Shown here one piece after another: positions 16,668-25,751 of a stretch of DNA of 64,000 nt. Source of the DNA: Bacillus aerolatus (GTDB lineage: Bacteria; Bacillota; Bacilli; Bacillales; Domibacillaceae); assembly GCF_009183655.1 (NCBI RefSeq), contig NZ_WEIO01000008.1, positions 62,001 through 126,000 of the forward strand, read 5' to 3'. Made by a program: the position numbers and the translations under genes. The notes beneath the pieces are model-generated. The model saw only the letters and a program-made list of their open reading frames with translations. It had not been told where the DNA came from and did no database searches. Positions within the stretch are counted from its first letter, which is position 1. Each line of letters opens with the position of its first letter.

Positions 16668-17975
16668 CTATTTCTTTTCTTCCGGAATGGCCAAATTTAA
16701 GAGGACAGTCGCCAAGGCACCCACTGTAATTCCAGAAGATAAAATGTAATTAGCCCAATCCGGGACACTGTAGAGAACGTCTTTAGGTAAAATCGTCACA
16801 GCTATCGTTAATAAAATAGGAATGCCAATTACCATCATGTTGCGATCATCGATAACAATTGGTTGAATAACTTTCATGCCATTTGTCACAATGGCGACAC
16901 AGACAATACCAAAGATACCGTTGATAACAGGTTCCGGTATACACGTAATCGCCGTAGAAAGCTTTGGTACAAGCCCAAGGCAGACAAGAATTAATCCGCT
17001 TGCCATAATGGCCATTCTGCTTGCTACACCAGTAATGGCGAGCAGCCCGGCATTAGAGGAATAGCCGGTCATCGGCGTGCTGCCGAACAGTGAACCAACG
17101 AGACAGCCAAGCCCTTCACCAACAGAAGCACGGTTTAAGCGTTTTTCATCCAGCTCTTTTCCGGTCACAGAAGATACAACAAACCAAGTTCCCGTTGTTT
17201 CAATCAAAATAATTAAATAAACAAAAACCATTGTAATAATAGCACTTACATCAAACACTGGCTTGCCGAATGGGAATATTGTTGGCAAAGAGAACCAGCT
17301 GGCATCTTTAACAGGTGAAAAATCAACACTGCCAAAGAAGTTTGCTGTGACCGTACCTGCTATAATCGCAATAATGACTGAAACTAAACGAAAAAATGTA
17401 CCGATTCCATGCATTTTACGGCCAAGCAGCATACAAATAATCAACACTCCGGCAGAAACAGCTGCCACAAGAATATTTTCTCCAATATTGCCCTCTGCAT
17501 TGTAAACGTTATTAAGTCCGATCGGCATCAAGGCGATGCCTACGATAATAATAACCGTACCGCCGACAAGAGGAGGAATAATTTTTCTAACAGCTTTTGC
17601 AAACCATCTTAACGGATAACCGAGGATGGCGATAATAATAGCACCTGGAATCAAACTTCCCGCAATGGCACCAAGCCCGAGCTTTCCGCCAATCGCAGCA
17701 ATCGCACCGATCGGAACGTATGACGGTCCTTGTACGACAGGCAGCTTAACCCCTGCACCTGTTTGGATTAACGTGGCAATACCTGTTGCCAGAAAACACA
17801 TTTGAATAAAGAAGGAGGTATTTTCCGTACTTAACGCAAGAAGGCCTGCGATAATGATTGGTGCAATGTACAAATCCATCGCCAGCACATGCTGTAATCC
17901 AAGGACAAAGGCTTTCCCGTAACCGATCTTATCATCCACCCCGATGATAATAGTGTTTTCTGTTTTCTTTTCCAA
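16668..17975 (-). CDS. NCS2-family nucleobase (xanthine/uric acid-type) permease, 435 aa
   Basis: This polytopic membrane protein (12-14 helices) has the nucleobase-cation-symporter-2 hallmarks: an early LGLQHVLAM (conserved QH), a central VQGPSYVPIGA, and the signature IETTGTWFVVS with the essential Glu, followed by GEGLGCLVGSLFGSTPMTGYSSNAGLLAITG. It would import a purine or pyrimidine base with protons. GST-P-x-T-x-Y is closer to purine (xanthine/urate) members than to UraA. A pair of PurR-box-like sequences at 18055..18096 supports a purine role, but uracil cannot be excluded given the pyrimidine pathway elsewhere in the window. Confidence 0.88.
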   Translation of the reverse strand: MEKKTENTIIIGVDDKIGYGKAFVLGLQHVLAMDLYIAPIIIAGLLALSTENTSFFIQMCFLATGIATLIQTGAGVKLPVVQGPSYVPIGAIAAIGGKLGLGAIAGSLIPGAIIIAILGYPLRWFAKAVRKIIPPLVGGTVIIIVGIALMPIGLNNVYNAEGNIGENILVAAVSAGVLIICMLLGRKMHGIGTFFRLVSVIIAIIAGTVTANFFGSVDFSPVKDASWFSLPTIFPFGKPVFDVSAIITMVFVYLIILIETTGTWFVVSSVTGKELDEKRLNRASVGEGLGCLVGSLFGSTPMTGYSSNAGLLAITGVASRMAIMASGLILVCLGLVPKLSTAITCIPEPVINGIFGIVCVAIVTNGMKVIQPIVIDDRNMMVIGIPILLTIAVTILPKDVLYSVPDWANYILSSGITVGALATVLLNLAIPEEKK

Positions 17976-18054
17976 TACGATCTTTCCCCTTTTTTATTCG
18001 TGTTTTTAATCTTTTCAACTGGATTATATAAAAGAAATATTCTTTTGTATATAA

Positions 18055-18096
18055 AAAACGAACATTTTCCCGTTTAAATTTTTTTTGGTTCGGTTA
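18055..18096. promoter_or_regulatory. Paired PurR-box-like sequences upstream of the permease
   Basis: AAAAACGAACATT on the + strand and ATAACCGAACCAA on the minus strand form inverted CGAAC/GTTCG boxes. The gap between CGAA and TTCG is 26 nt, ten more than the usual Bacillus PurBox spacing. An A/T inverted repeat (TATATAAAAGAA...) lies at about 18026..18053. Confidence 0.4.
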
Positions 18097-18164
18097 TGAT
18101 ATTGACCATTTCTTAAAACATTATTAAAATAGAGAAATAAAATTGATGTGAGGAGATATAACCT

Positions 18165-19142
18165 ATGTTGCAAGATAACGTATTATTGCAGGACTGGATT
18201 GTTGCCTGCCGTTCAGAAGACATAAAGGAAAAGCCCCTTCAAGTCATTCTCATGGGTGAGCGTCTGGCGATTTTCAGAAACAGTGAAGGGGTACATGCTT
18301 TTAAGGATTTATGCATTCACAGGGGCGCTTCTTTATCACTCGGAGAAGTCAAAAATGATTGTCTCGTTTGCCCTTACCATGCTTGGGAATACAACCACCA
18401 TGGTGAATGTGTTAAGATTCCACAGCTGCCGGAGGGAAGAGTCATTCCAAAAAAAGCAACAGCCGTTTCCTATTCTTGTACAGAGAAATATGGATTCATC
18501 TGGGTGAATTTAGCCAAAAACAACCCGGAGCTATTCCGTTATGAAGAAATGGAAGGCACGGAGGAATACCGTAATGTCATTTGGGGGCCTCAAGAAGTTC
18601 AGGCAAAGCCGCCGCGCATTATCGAAAACTTTCTTGATGTTGGTCACCTTGCTGTTGTACATGAAGGTTTTTTAGGCTCGGACACCCATCGTGAAATTCA
18701 AGATTACGCAGTAAATCGGGAGGGTAATCGGATTTATTCAGATGAAATCGCGATTTTCCAGCCTGATCCGGACGGTTCCGGAACACCAAAATACGTCTAT
18801 TACACGTATGAAATTGTTCGTCCGTTAACCGTGAAATTCACAAAAAGAGACCGTGAAAACGATACGTTAATGACTATTCTTTTAACCGTTCGTCCTGTCG
18901 ATGAAAATAAGTCGGTTGCTTATGGAATTATTTCCTTTAACTATGATCCAGGACTGACAGATCAAGAAATCATTCAGTTTCAAGATGATATTTTTGCTCA
19001 AGATAAACCGGTAGTCGAAAACCAAAAACCAGAGGAGCTTCCGCTTGACTTACAAGTCGAACTCTCCCTCGTCTGCGATCGCATGAGCATTGCCTATCGG
19101 AAATACTTAAAAGAACTTGGGGTTGTTCTAGGAACAGCGTAG
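18165..19142 (+). CDS. Rieske [2Fe-2S] aromatic-ring oxygenase, VanA-like, 325 aa
   Basis: The Rieske cluster ligands are complete: CIHRG (Cys48, His50) and CPYHAW (Cys67, His70). The mononuclear iron site is recognisable as ENFLDVGHLAVVHEG (Asp and two His, about residues 150-165). The length (325 aa) and single-chain layout match VanA/oxidative O-demethylase-type oxygenases and choline- or pterin-type monooxygenases rather than three-component dioxygenases. It needs a reductase, but none is adjacent. TGAGGAG lies 9 nt before the ATG. The divergent purine-type permease might supply its substrate, but this is speculation. Confidence 0.88.
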   Translation: MLQDNVLLQDWIVACRSEDIKEKPLQVILMGERLAIFRNSEGVHAFKDLCIHRGASLSLGEVKNDCLVCPYHAWEYNHHGECVKIPQLPEGRVIPKKATAVSYSCTEKYGFIWVNLAKNNPELFRYEEMEGTEEYRNVIWGPQEVQAKPPRIIENFLDVGHLAVVHEGFLGSDTHREIQDYAVNREGNRIYSDEIAIFQPDPDGSGTPKYVYYTYEIVRPLTVKFTKRDRENDTLMTILLTVRPVDENKSVAYGIISFNYDPGLTDQEIIQFQDDIFAQDKPVVENQKPEELPLDLQVELSLVCDRMSIAYRKYLKELGVVLGTA

Positions 19143-19269
19143 AGAGCGTATCCGTCATTCCTCGAACTTTGTTGATTACTGGCGTTTCAGTCCATTTACA
19201 GCCGGCTCTGTCGCCGCTTTTTAGGCAAAACACTATAGTTAAGCAGTTACCTCCTCATAGTATTCAAAA

Positions 19270-19300
19270 CAAAAAACCGGACAATCGTCCGGTTTTTTAA
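19270..19300 (+). terminator. Intrinsic terminator of the Rieske oxygenase gene
   Basis: A perfect 12-bp stem (AAAAAACCGGAC / GTCCGGTTTTTT) with a 4-nt loop ends in a T run. Its symmetry suggests it may act in both directions. Confidence 0.85.
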
Positions 19301-19380
19301 AATTATGGATGGGGTCATATCACTGATCACATACAATCATACAGGCATCTAAAGGTTACTTCGTATAGCTCAAAGAACCT

Positions 19381-19794
19381 TTATTTTTTTCTTTCCTTTA
19401 AAATATCTTGAATTATTTCTATATGGACAGCAGCCCATGATTTTTCATGAAAATGCAGAATTACACTTATAGTAAGCGTAATAATATAAATCACCACAAA
19501 AACAATCCACAGCAAGCTTCCTTTATTGAAAAGAAATTGTTGCAATTGTTGTGAAAACAGAAAAAAAAGCCATGGAACGGCGGATACTAAAATGGGAATA
19601 ATCCCCGAACCATTTTTCTCTTTGATCATGCGATAATAAATTTTTTTTAATGTACAGCTATCAATTGATTGATAAAATTCTTGGATTTCACCAATTTCCG
19701 TCAGTTCCTTCATTTGTTTAAAAGGTTGATCCTTGTCCGATACTTTTTTTAGCCGAAGGTAAACTTTATGAGCATCCCCACGAAATGAAAACAT
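19381..19794 (-). CDS. Hypothetical two-helix membrane protein, 137 aa
   Basis: I do not recognise the family. A soluble basic N-terminal half (about 65 residues) is followed by two hydrophobic segments (IIPILVSAVPWLFFLF and LLWIVFVVIYIITLTISVIL, about 65-120) and a cytosolic-type C-terminal helix ending in KERKK. The ribosome site before ATG 19794 (AAAGGGAGGG) is strong. It lies 98 bp downstream of the thiamin-regulated operon's last gene, with no clear terminator between, so read-through is possible. Confidence 0.6.
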   Translation of the reverse strand: MFSFRGDAHKVYLRLKKVSDKDQPFKQMKELTEIGEIQEFYQSIDSCTLKKIYYRMIKEKNGSGIIPILVSAVPWLFFLFSQQLQQFLFNKGSLLWIVFVVIYIITLTISVILHFHEKSWAAVHIEIIQDILKERKK

Positions 19795-19892
19795 ATTTCC
19801 CTCCCTTTAAAAAAATCCTTATAATAGAAGGCTTTCCATGTATGTTTTCATTTATTCGAATTGAAAAGTGCCTGTCACTAGTTTCCGTCTAA

Positions 19893-20660
19893 CTACATAA
19901 CAAAACCGCCGTCAACAAATAAGGTTTGGCCTGTCATAAATCCACTCCAGTCAGATGCCAGAAATAAAACCGGGCCGGCCACGTCTTCAGGAAGAGCTAT
20001 TCTGCGCAGTGGAGTTTGGGCGATAATCATTTCTTTCATTTCTTCTTTCGTATATTTGCTGGCACTTGTTGGATACACAAGTCCAGGTGCCACACAGTTG
20101 ACTCTAATTCCGAATGGGCCAAGCTCTGCTGCTAAATTACGGCTGTACCCCATCAAGGCTGTTTTCGCCGTGTTGTATTCATGATACGGCACAATCGGCC
20201 TCTCCACTAAATTACTAATTATATTAACGATGCTCCCCTGAGTTTGTTTTTTCATCATCGGCAGAACGGCCTGAGTGATGTAATGAGCGGAACGCAATGC
20301 TCCGTCAATTTGCTCCTGGTAATCATTCCACTTTAATTCCCAAAGCATTTTACGCTCATCCGGATTAAATATATAAGGTTTAAACGCATTGTTTACAACA
20401 ACGTCAATTTTCCCCGCTTCCAATATGATTTGATCCATCATCCCGTTGACGGCGCTTTCGGAAGTGACATCCCCTTGAATAGCCCAGCCATCGCCGCCAA
20501 GCTCCCGGCATGAGGCAGCCACCTTTTCAGCTGCCTCTTTATTTTGGAGGTAATTAACGATGACAAACGCTTCTTCTTCTGCAAAAGCACGAGCAATAGA
20601 AGCACCGATCCCCCGGCTCGCTCCGGTAACAAGAACAACTTTCCCTTTAAATTTTCCCAT
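19893..20660 (-). CDS. Short-chain dehydrogenase/reductase in the TPP-riboswitch operon, 255 aa
   Basis: This is a classical SDR: the nucleotide-binding TGASRGIGASIA (residues 12-23), the NNAF variant of NNAG, a catalytic Ser in NIISNL, YNTAK (Tyr/Lys) and a C-terminal MTGQTLFVDGG typical of FabG-like enzymes. It reduces or oxidises a carbonyl/alcohol pair with NAD(P)(H). It is the last gene of the riboswitch operon, 16 bp after the binding-protein gene. In my model it reduces the aldehyde made by the LuxC-like enzyme to the alcohol. A 3-oxoacyl-ACP reductase role is the default alternative but does not explain the thiamin control. Confidence 0.88.
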   Translation of the reverse strand: MGKFKGKVVLVTGASRGIGASIARAFAEEEAFVIVNYLQNKEAAEKVAASCRELGGDGWAIQGDVTSESAVNGMMDQIILEAGKIDVVVNNAFKPYIFNPDERKMLWELKWNDYQEQIDGALRSAHYITQAVLPMMKKQTQGSIVNIISNLVERPIVPYHEYNTAKTALMGYSRNLAAELGPFGIRVNCVAPGLVYPTSASKYTKEEMKEMIIAQTPLRRIALPEDVAGPVLFLASDWSGFMTGQTLFVDGGFVM

Positions 20661-20676
20661 ATTCGTTCATCCTCCA

Positions 20677-21687
20677 TTACTTTTTATGAATAAGTTCCCC
20701 GGTTATAGCCTCTTCCATATTCAGACGCGTTTTGATTAACCCTAACTTCTCGTACGTATCTGCTCCTTGCTGGAGGATGTCCAGATCAATTGCACCTAAT
20801 CCCTGCTCCTCTGTTAAGGATGAAACACTCGCTGCATTGCGAAGTGTAATAATCTCCAAGTTTTGCTTTTCATCTTTTCCATCAATCGCATATTCTTTTG
20901 CTAAAGAAGCAGCTTCTTCCGGATGTTCAATCATCCAATTTGCACTATTTTGATAAGCTTGTAAAAATGTTTTCAGCACTTCTTTTTTCTCTGTAAATGT
21001 TTTTTCCGTCACGACAAATACATCACTTGGAATATTCAAATAATCTTTCACTTCCAAAACATTCACTTCACCTAAGCCTTTTTGTTTACCTACGAGCAAT
21101 CCTGTATCAGTTGCAGCTGTCGCATCTACTTGTCCTTGCATTAGCGGAGCAAAATTGGAAATACCTGTTTCTACAATTTTTACGTCTTTTTCAGAAAGAC
21201 CTGCCTGATTCAGCATCACTAGCAAGTTTTGTCTCGTACCGCTTGTTAAGCTGTACACACCAATCGTTTTACCTTTTAAGTCTTCCGGTTTTGTAATGTT
21301 TTTCTCTTTCAAGGAAACAATATTAAACACATTTTGCGGATAGACATTATAAATAACTTTCAATTTTTCTCCTTTATCTAAAGCAAAAAACAGTGATCCG
21401 GGATCAGTAAAAGCAATATCCGCTTGCCCTGACAAAATATTTTTAACGGCATCTCCACCGCCGGCACCAGGAATAACTGTGACGTCTAATCCTCGTTCTT
21501 TAAAAAAGCCTTTTTCTTCATCAACTAATAAGTTTGTTTGTTCAGTAATCGGCTGGCTCCAGCTTGCTACCCGAAGACTTTCTTCTTTACGATCGGATGT
21601 TTCATCTTTTTGCTGCTGTGTCCCACAAGCTGCAACAAATACCATAACGCATAACAATAATACAATGATTAAATGTTTGCTTTTCAT
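20677..21687 (-). CDS. NMT1/ThiY-like ABC transporter substrate-binding lipoprotein, 336 aa
   Basis: A lipoprotein signal peptide with lipobox VAAC (Cys21) precedes a type 2 periplasmic-binding fold of the SsuA/THI5 (NMT1) class: LLVDEEKGFFKERGLDVTVI, AGGGDAVKNILSGQADIAFTD, LKGKTIGVYS and FLQAYQNSANWMIEHPEEAA. Members bind sulfonates, nitrate or thiamin pyrimidine precursors (ThiY). Control by a TPP riboswitch makes a thiamin-precursor ligand most likely. The ATG overlaps the stop of the permease gene (ATGA), so translation is coupled. Confidence 0.88.
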   Translation of the reverse strand: MKSKHLIIVLLLCVMVFVAACGTQQQKDETSDRKEESLRVASWSQPITEQTNLLVDEEKGFFKERGLDVTVIPGAGGGDAVKNILSGQADIAFTDPGSLFFALDKGEKLKVIYNVYPQNVFNIVSLKEKNITKPEDLKGKTIGVYSLTSGTRQNLLVMLNQAGLSEKDVKIVETGISNFAPLMQGQVDATAATDTGLLVGKQKGLGEVNVLEVKDYLNIPSDVFVVTEKTFTEKKEVLKTFLQAYQNSANWMIEHPEEAASLAKEYAIDGKDEKQNLEIITLRNAASVSSLTEEQGLGAIDLDILQQGADTYEKLGLIKTRLNMEEAITGELIHKK

Positions 21688-22442
21688 TTTTTCGATCCCT
21701 TCTTGTATGGCTTGAGCCAGATTTTCTCTATTATATTAACAAGCTGATACAGCCCCATTCCCATGATCGTTAATAAAAGCAGTGAAGCAAACATCAGCGG
21801 TGTATCCATCATCGCCTGGGAAGCAATAATCACCGCTCCCAACCCTTCACTGCCGCCAATAAATTCTCCCACAACGGCTCCGACTACCGCCAGGACGACT
21901 GCTACCCGAAGCCCGGCGAGGATTCCCGGCATACCAGCTGGAATTTTCAAATGAATTAACGTTTGCCAGCGGCTCGCTTTAAGCATTCGAAACAATTCTA
22001 TTTTTTGCTTATCCATATACTGAATAGATGTAACCGTATTCTCTAACAGTGGAAAAAAACAAATTAATGCGGTAATGACAACTTTTGATGTCATTCCAAA
22101 ACCAAACCACAAAATAAACAAAGGAGCTAAAGCAAGCTTTGGAACGGCTTGGCTAGCGATGACATACGGAAAAAGGAGCTTTCGCAAAAATTCAATTTCA
22201 CCCATAAGAAGTCCGATGACGAATCCAAAAAGGCTCCCTAAAAACAAACCAAGGACGATCTCCGCAGCAGTTCGAGTAATATGAGGAAGAAAATAGCCGC
22301 TCTTGATTCCATCTATCAACGTAAAAAAGATGACAGAAGGAGCAGGCAACACGAGCTCTGACATGTTTCCCGCTGTTATCTCCCAAGAAACAATCAACAC
22401 AATAAAAAGCAGGAATGAATATAGCTGAACGTTTTTCATCAT
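21684..22442 (-). CDS. ABC transporter permease (ThiX/SsuC-like), 252 aa
   Basis: This BPD-type inner-membrane permease has six hydrophobic segments and the cytoplasmic EAA-loop EIFRML-like region (IELFRMLKASRWQTLIHLKIPAGMPGILAGLRVA), which docks onto the ATPase. The region AVVGAVVGEFIGGSEGLG is typical of the sulfonate/nitrate/thiamin-precursor subfamily. The start was set at ATG 22442, which overlaps the ATPase stop; a longer reading frame would invade the upstream gene by 36 bp without a ribosome site. It forms a complete importer with its two neighbours. Confidence 0.88.
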   Translation of the reverse strand: MMKNVQLYSFLLFIVLIVSWEITAGNMSELVLPAPSVIFFTLIDGIKSGYFLPHITRTAAEIVLGLFLGSLFGFVIGLLMGEIEFLRKLLFPYVIASQAVPKLALAPLFILWFGFGMTSKVVITALICFFPLLENTVTSIQYMDKQKIELFRMLKASRWQTLIHLKIPAGMPGILAGLRVAVVLAVVGAVVGEFIGGSEGLGAVIIASQAMMDTPLMFASLLLLTIMGMGLYQLVNIIEKIWLKPYKKGSKK

Positions 22443-23182
22443 ACTCCCCCGCCCATCACTTGCCGTACCTTTAAACAAAGCTCATTAAAATTCGGATCGT
22501 ATCTCATTTCTACTGTACGTGGTTTTAAAAGATTTACATCGGCTTCATATATAATTTCTCCTTGCTCCATAACAGCAACACGGTCAGCTAAGTAAACAGC
22601 CTCTGATATATCATGCGTTATAAACAGCACGGTCGTTCCTTCCAACTGGCAGATTTTCAGCAAATCTTCTTGCAATTCTTCTCTTGTAATAGCGTCTAAG
22701 GAAGCAAACGGTTCATCTAAAAACATCATGGACGGCTTTTGGATCAGCGCTCTAGCTAATGCGACACGGCTTTGCTGCCCTCCTGACAATTGTGCTGGAT
22801 GCCGATTAAGATAATCACAAAGCCCAACTAGCTCCAACAAAGCAACTGCCTTTTCCCGATCCTCAGGAGTCGTCTTTCGCCTAAGAACAACGGGAAGAAG
22901 AACATTATCCATCACTGTTTTCCATTCTAATAATGCCGGGGACTGAAAAACAAAGCCGCATTCATGAGAAGGTTCGGTCAATTCTTTTCCCTGTAAATAA
23001 ACCCTTCCTTCATTAGGTGGCAACAAGCCCGAAGCAATCTTTAAAAGGGTTGTTTTTCCGCAGCCGCTTTTTCCTAATAAACAATGAAACTCTCCTTTTT
23101 CAATTTCCCAATTCGCTTGATTGATGACAGCATTTTTTCCTTGATATCGAAAACTTACATCTTCTATTGATAAAAAACTCAT
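22439..23182 (-). CDS. ABC transporter ATP-binding protein (ThiZ/SsuB-like), 247 aa
   Basis: All nucleotide-binding motifs are present: Walker A GKSGCGKTT (residues 38-46), Q-loop FVFQSPALLEW, signature LSGGQQSRVALARAL, Walker B MMFLDEPFASLD and the switch His in FITHDISEA. The Q-loop and C-terminal region are of the taurine/nitrate/thiamin-precursor importer class. AGGTCG precedes the ATG, 11 bp after the LuxC-like gene. The stop overlaps the permease start. It energises import of the ligand bound by the 20677..21687 lipoprotein. Confidence 0.92.
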   Translation of the reverse strand: MSFLSIEDVSFRYQGKNAVINQANWEIEKGEFHCLLGKSGCGKTTLLKIASGLLPPNEGRVYLQGKELTEPSHECGFVFQSPALLEWKTVMDNVLLPVVLRRKTTPEDREKAVALLELVGLCDYLNRHPAQLSGGQQSRVALARALIQKPSMMFLDEPFASLDAITREELQEDLLKICQLEGTTVLFITHDISEAVYLADRVAVMEQGEIIYEADVNLLKPRTVEMRYDPNFNELCLKVRQVMGGGV

Positions 23183-23193
23183 TCCGCGACCTC

Positions 23194-24645
23194 CTAATCA
23201 ACATAAGGGGCAAATCGTTCACTGGACTCTTCTGCCGCAGATTCGATGTCCACCATATTCACTAAATCTAATAAATTAAAGCGTCCATCATGATGCCATC
23301 CAGCTTCAGGCGATGTCATCTTTCCTAAAGCAGTTATACGCGTAACGCCTACTTTCCCTAACGATTCTGCCCAATCAAACAGCTCCTTTGGGTTCGCAGC
23401 CATGCCAATGGTTTGCAGCAAATGCCGGTGAGGTGCCACAAGAGAAAGAATCTCTTCTATATTTTCAAATGGCATTACTTTTACCACTCGGTTTAAACAG
23501 CTTGGGGTAAAGTGGATATTGTTCTCTTCATAGACAACGGTCCAATCATTCGCTGAATTTCCTAGCACTTCTTTATTAGGGTGATCAAAAATACCCATCT
23601 CTTCTTTTTGCCTCCATGATGATAAAGAGGCCGACTCTTCCATTGAAAGCGGCCGGCGGGGAAATCTTTTTTGATAGTTTTCCAATTCATTCGCCATCAT
23701 TCTTGCAACTTCTCTTGGAGAAACCTTCCCGCCACGTTGAACATAAAAGAGATGCGGGGAATAGCAGCCTTGCTGATCGTAACGAATAACATCAAGTGCT
23801 GCTTGATGGACAGACTGCCATGCTTTTCTTGAATCGAGACTTGACTCAGACAAAATGCCGAAGCTAATTTTATGACCAAATGGCAAAAAACGTGTCGTAA
23901 TCGGTATGCGGCTTTGAAGAAATTGCAGCGATTGATTGCCGCCGTAACCAACGACCACACCCGACTGACTAAATAAAGAAAACTCCCGCTCTTCATCACC
24001 GCCTTTCCACCAAACGACGGCGAAGCAATCGGCGAGTCTCGGTTCTATTTCCACCAACACTTGAGCAAACCAGCCAGCAAAAAAAGGTTCCGCGCTTGCG
24101 ACTTTTCCGATGTTTCCCGCCTTAACGAGCAAACCTGAAATTAAACTCCATAAAGGCAGAGCAGGAACATTGCCGGCCCAAATATGAGTAATCAGCTCCG
24201 GGCCTACCGCCTTTGAATATCCGCCTGTTACACGTGGCTGAAAGTCATCAAGCAATAAAGGATTGCCTAAATCTTCAACGAGAAAGCGCTGAAGCTCATG
24301 TTTTCGGAATGTTTTTAAATAAGATGTAAGCCCAAGGCGAACGATTTCTTCATTATAGCCTGTTACAATCGGCAAAAGCTTTTCCGCCTTTTGGCGATAT
24401 GGTGAACGGCGGTCTAGCAATCTTTCAATTGCCTCATCAATAATCTGCACAATCTCAGCACTGGAAAATGACTTTAACGTCTCATTACTTGCTTTTTTTA
24501 CTTTAGCAATGACCATATCCATTTGTTTCTCGTTAAGCAATGGAATTTCTGCTTCGATTGCTCCATCTTTCCCTTGAAACGTTAAAATCTTCGTCTCAAA
24601 TTTCTCTTTCCCGATGTCTGGCAAGTATCCGGCAATTTCCCTCAT
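23194..24645 (-). CDS. LuxC-like acyl-CoA/acyl-protein reductase, 483 aa
   Basis: This is a LuxC-family reductase (aldehyde-dehydrogenase superfamily) that turns an activated acyl thioester into an aldehyde with NADPH. Visible features are TGGYSKAVGPELITHIWAGN, the nucleotide-binding part FAVVWWKGGDEEREFSLFSQ, and RYDQQGCYSPHLFYV, whose Cys aligns by context with the acylated catalytic Cys of LuxC. The length matches LuxC. The start was set at ATG 24645, overlapping the LuxE stop (ATGA) behind AAAGGAG; a longer frame from 24696 would overlap luxE by 55 bp. No luxAB or luxD is present, so bioluminescence is ruled out. The TPP riboswitch points to an acyl substrate linked to thiamin. Confidence 0.88.
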   Translation of the reverse strand: MREIAGYLPDIGKEKFETKILTFQGKDGAIEAEIPLLNEKQMDMVIAKVKKASNETLKSFSSAEIVQIIDEAIERLLDRRSPYRQKAEKLLPIVTGYNEEIVRLGLTSYLKTFRKHELQRFLVEDLGNPLLLDDFQPRVTGGYSKAVGPELITHIWAGNVPALPLWSLISGLLVKAGNIGKVASAEPFFAGWFAQVLVEIEPRLADCFAVVWWKGGDEEREFSLFSQSGVVVGYGGNQSLQFLQSRIPITTRFLPFGHKISFGILSESSLDSRKAWQSVHQAALDVIRYDQQGCYSPHLFYVQRGGKVSPREVARMMANELENYQKRFPRRPLSMEESASLSSWRQKEEMGIFDHPNKEVLGNSANDWTVVYEENNIHFTPSCLNRVVKVMPFENIEEILSLVAPHRHLLQTIGMAANPKELFDWAESLGKVGVTRITALGKMTSPEAGWHHDGRFNLLDLVNMVDIESAAEESSERFAPYVD

Positions 24646-25730
24646 TTCAACGGCTCCTTTGCCGCCTTTAAAAACTCTGCTAAAGTAATCGAACATCCTT
24701 TTGCTTCCGCTCCTTGTACTCTGCCTAAAAGCAAAAAGCCACTTTCTAGCTCTATTCCTATGTCTTCCGTTAAAATCGTCGTTACCGAGTTGAAATTGCC
24801 TAAGTCACAGTGAACAAGTACGCCGCGCTCCCCCTTAGGCATCTCCTCACCTGTTAAAGGGTGAATGACTCTCGTCCGTATCCAATGAGGACCTGACTTA
24901 ACAGCAGGGATCGACTCATTGCCATCGTCGTAAAATTGTGTGCTCAGCTCCGTCATTCCGTACATATTAATACACTCCGTCCGGCTAACGCCTAGAGAAC
25001 TTGACAGCAAGTCGTAAAAATCATTTAATTCAAGTTCCTTTGATTGGTTTTTAAAGCCCCCTGTATCAAGGATTCTACTTCCTTTCGGCAAAGAAAAGGT
25101 TTTTCCCCTGCGTTCTAACTCTTCCAAAACGTGGACAAAACTATAACTTGCACCAATAAGGGCATATGGCTCTCCGGTTTCTTCAGCACGATTCAATTCA
25201 TCCAGCAATCGATCCATATCGACTCCGCTTTCGTTCATTAAATAGCCGCTGCCTTCCTTGCCAAACTCTTTAACGGCTAACGCTAAATAATGGGCCAGTG
25301 AAGAATTAGGCATTTCTTTTTCTGTCGGGAACAGCACGCCCATGCGAACTTTTTCTATATTTCCCATAAACCTCTGCTTAAAGTTCAAAATCATCGACCG
25401 ATCATAAATATGTAAATTGGGATGGTAATGCTTGCCCCTAATCCCTTTAGTCGTGCCGCTCGTCATAAAAACAGCTTCCGCTTTTTCCGGGTCTGTACAG
25501 CTTAATGCCACTTCCTTAAATGCATTAACAGGAACCGCCGGGATATCCCGCCACGCTTTCACCATTCTCGGTGTTTTTCCCCTTTGCCTGCAAAATGCTT
25601 GATATGGAAGATTAAATTGATATTGATAGGAATATAAGCGCAAAGCTTGTTCATTAAAGTCCTCTTCTTCAAGATGATCCTTTTGCATAAACTGAAGAAC
25701 ATTTTCCATGATAACTTGTTGCTGATCCAT
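24642..25730 (-). CDS. LuxE-like acyl-protein synthetase, 362 aa
   Basis: This member of the adenylate-forming LuxE family activates a carboxylic acid with ATP and transfers it to its own cysteine for reduction by LuxC. Visible motifs are the P-loop-like MTSGTTKGIRGKH, the SSLGVSRTECINMYGMTELSTQFYDDG adenylate region and HCDLGNFNSV near the C-terminus. The length is that of LuxE. The start was set at ATG 25730 behind AGGAGAGGGTGG; a longer frame would start inside the riboswitch terminator. It is the first gene after the TPP riboswitch, so its expression is under direct riboswitch control. Confidence 0.88.
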   Translation of the reverse strand: MDQQQVIMENVLQFMQKDHLEEEDFNEQALRLYSYQYQFNLPYQAFCRQRGKTPRMVKAWRDIPAVPVNAFKEVALSCTDPEKAEAVFMTSGTTKGIRGKHYHPNLHIYDRSMILNFKQRFMGNIEKVRMGVLFPTEKEMPNSSLAHYLALAVKEFGKEGSGYLMNESGVDMDRLLDELNRAEETGEPYALIGASYSFVHVLEELERRGKTFSLPKGSRILDTGGFKNQSKELELNDFYDLLSSSLGVSRTECINMYGMTELSTQFYDDGNESIPAVKSGPHWIRTRVIHPLTGEEMPKGERGVLVHCDLGNFNSVTTILTEDIGIELESGFLLLGRVQGAEAKGCSITLAEFLKAAKEPLK

Positions 25731-25751
25731 TCTTATCCACCCTCTCCTGAA

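Noticed and set aside
19893-25730. Bioluminescence (lux) operon
   Set aside because: luxA, luxB and luxD are absent, and the operon is under a TPP riboswitch with an ABC importer.
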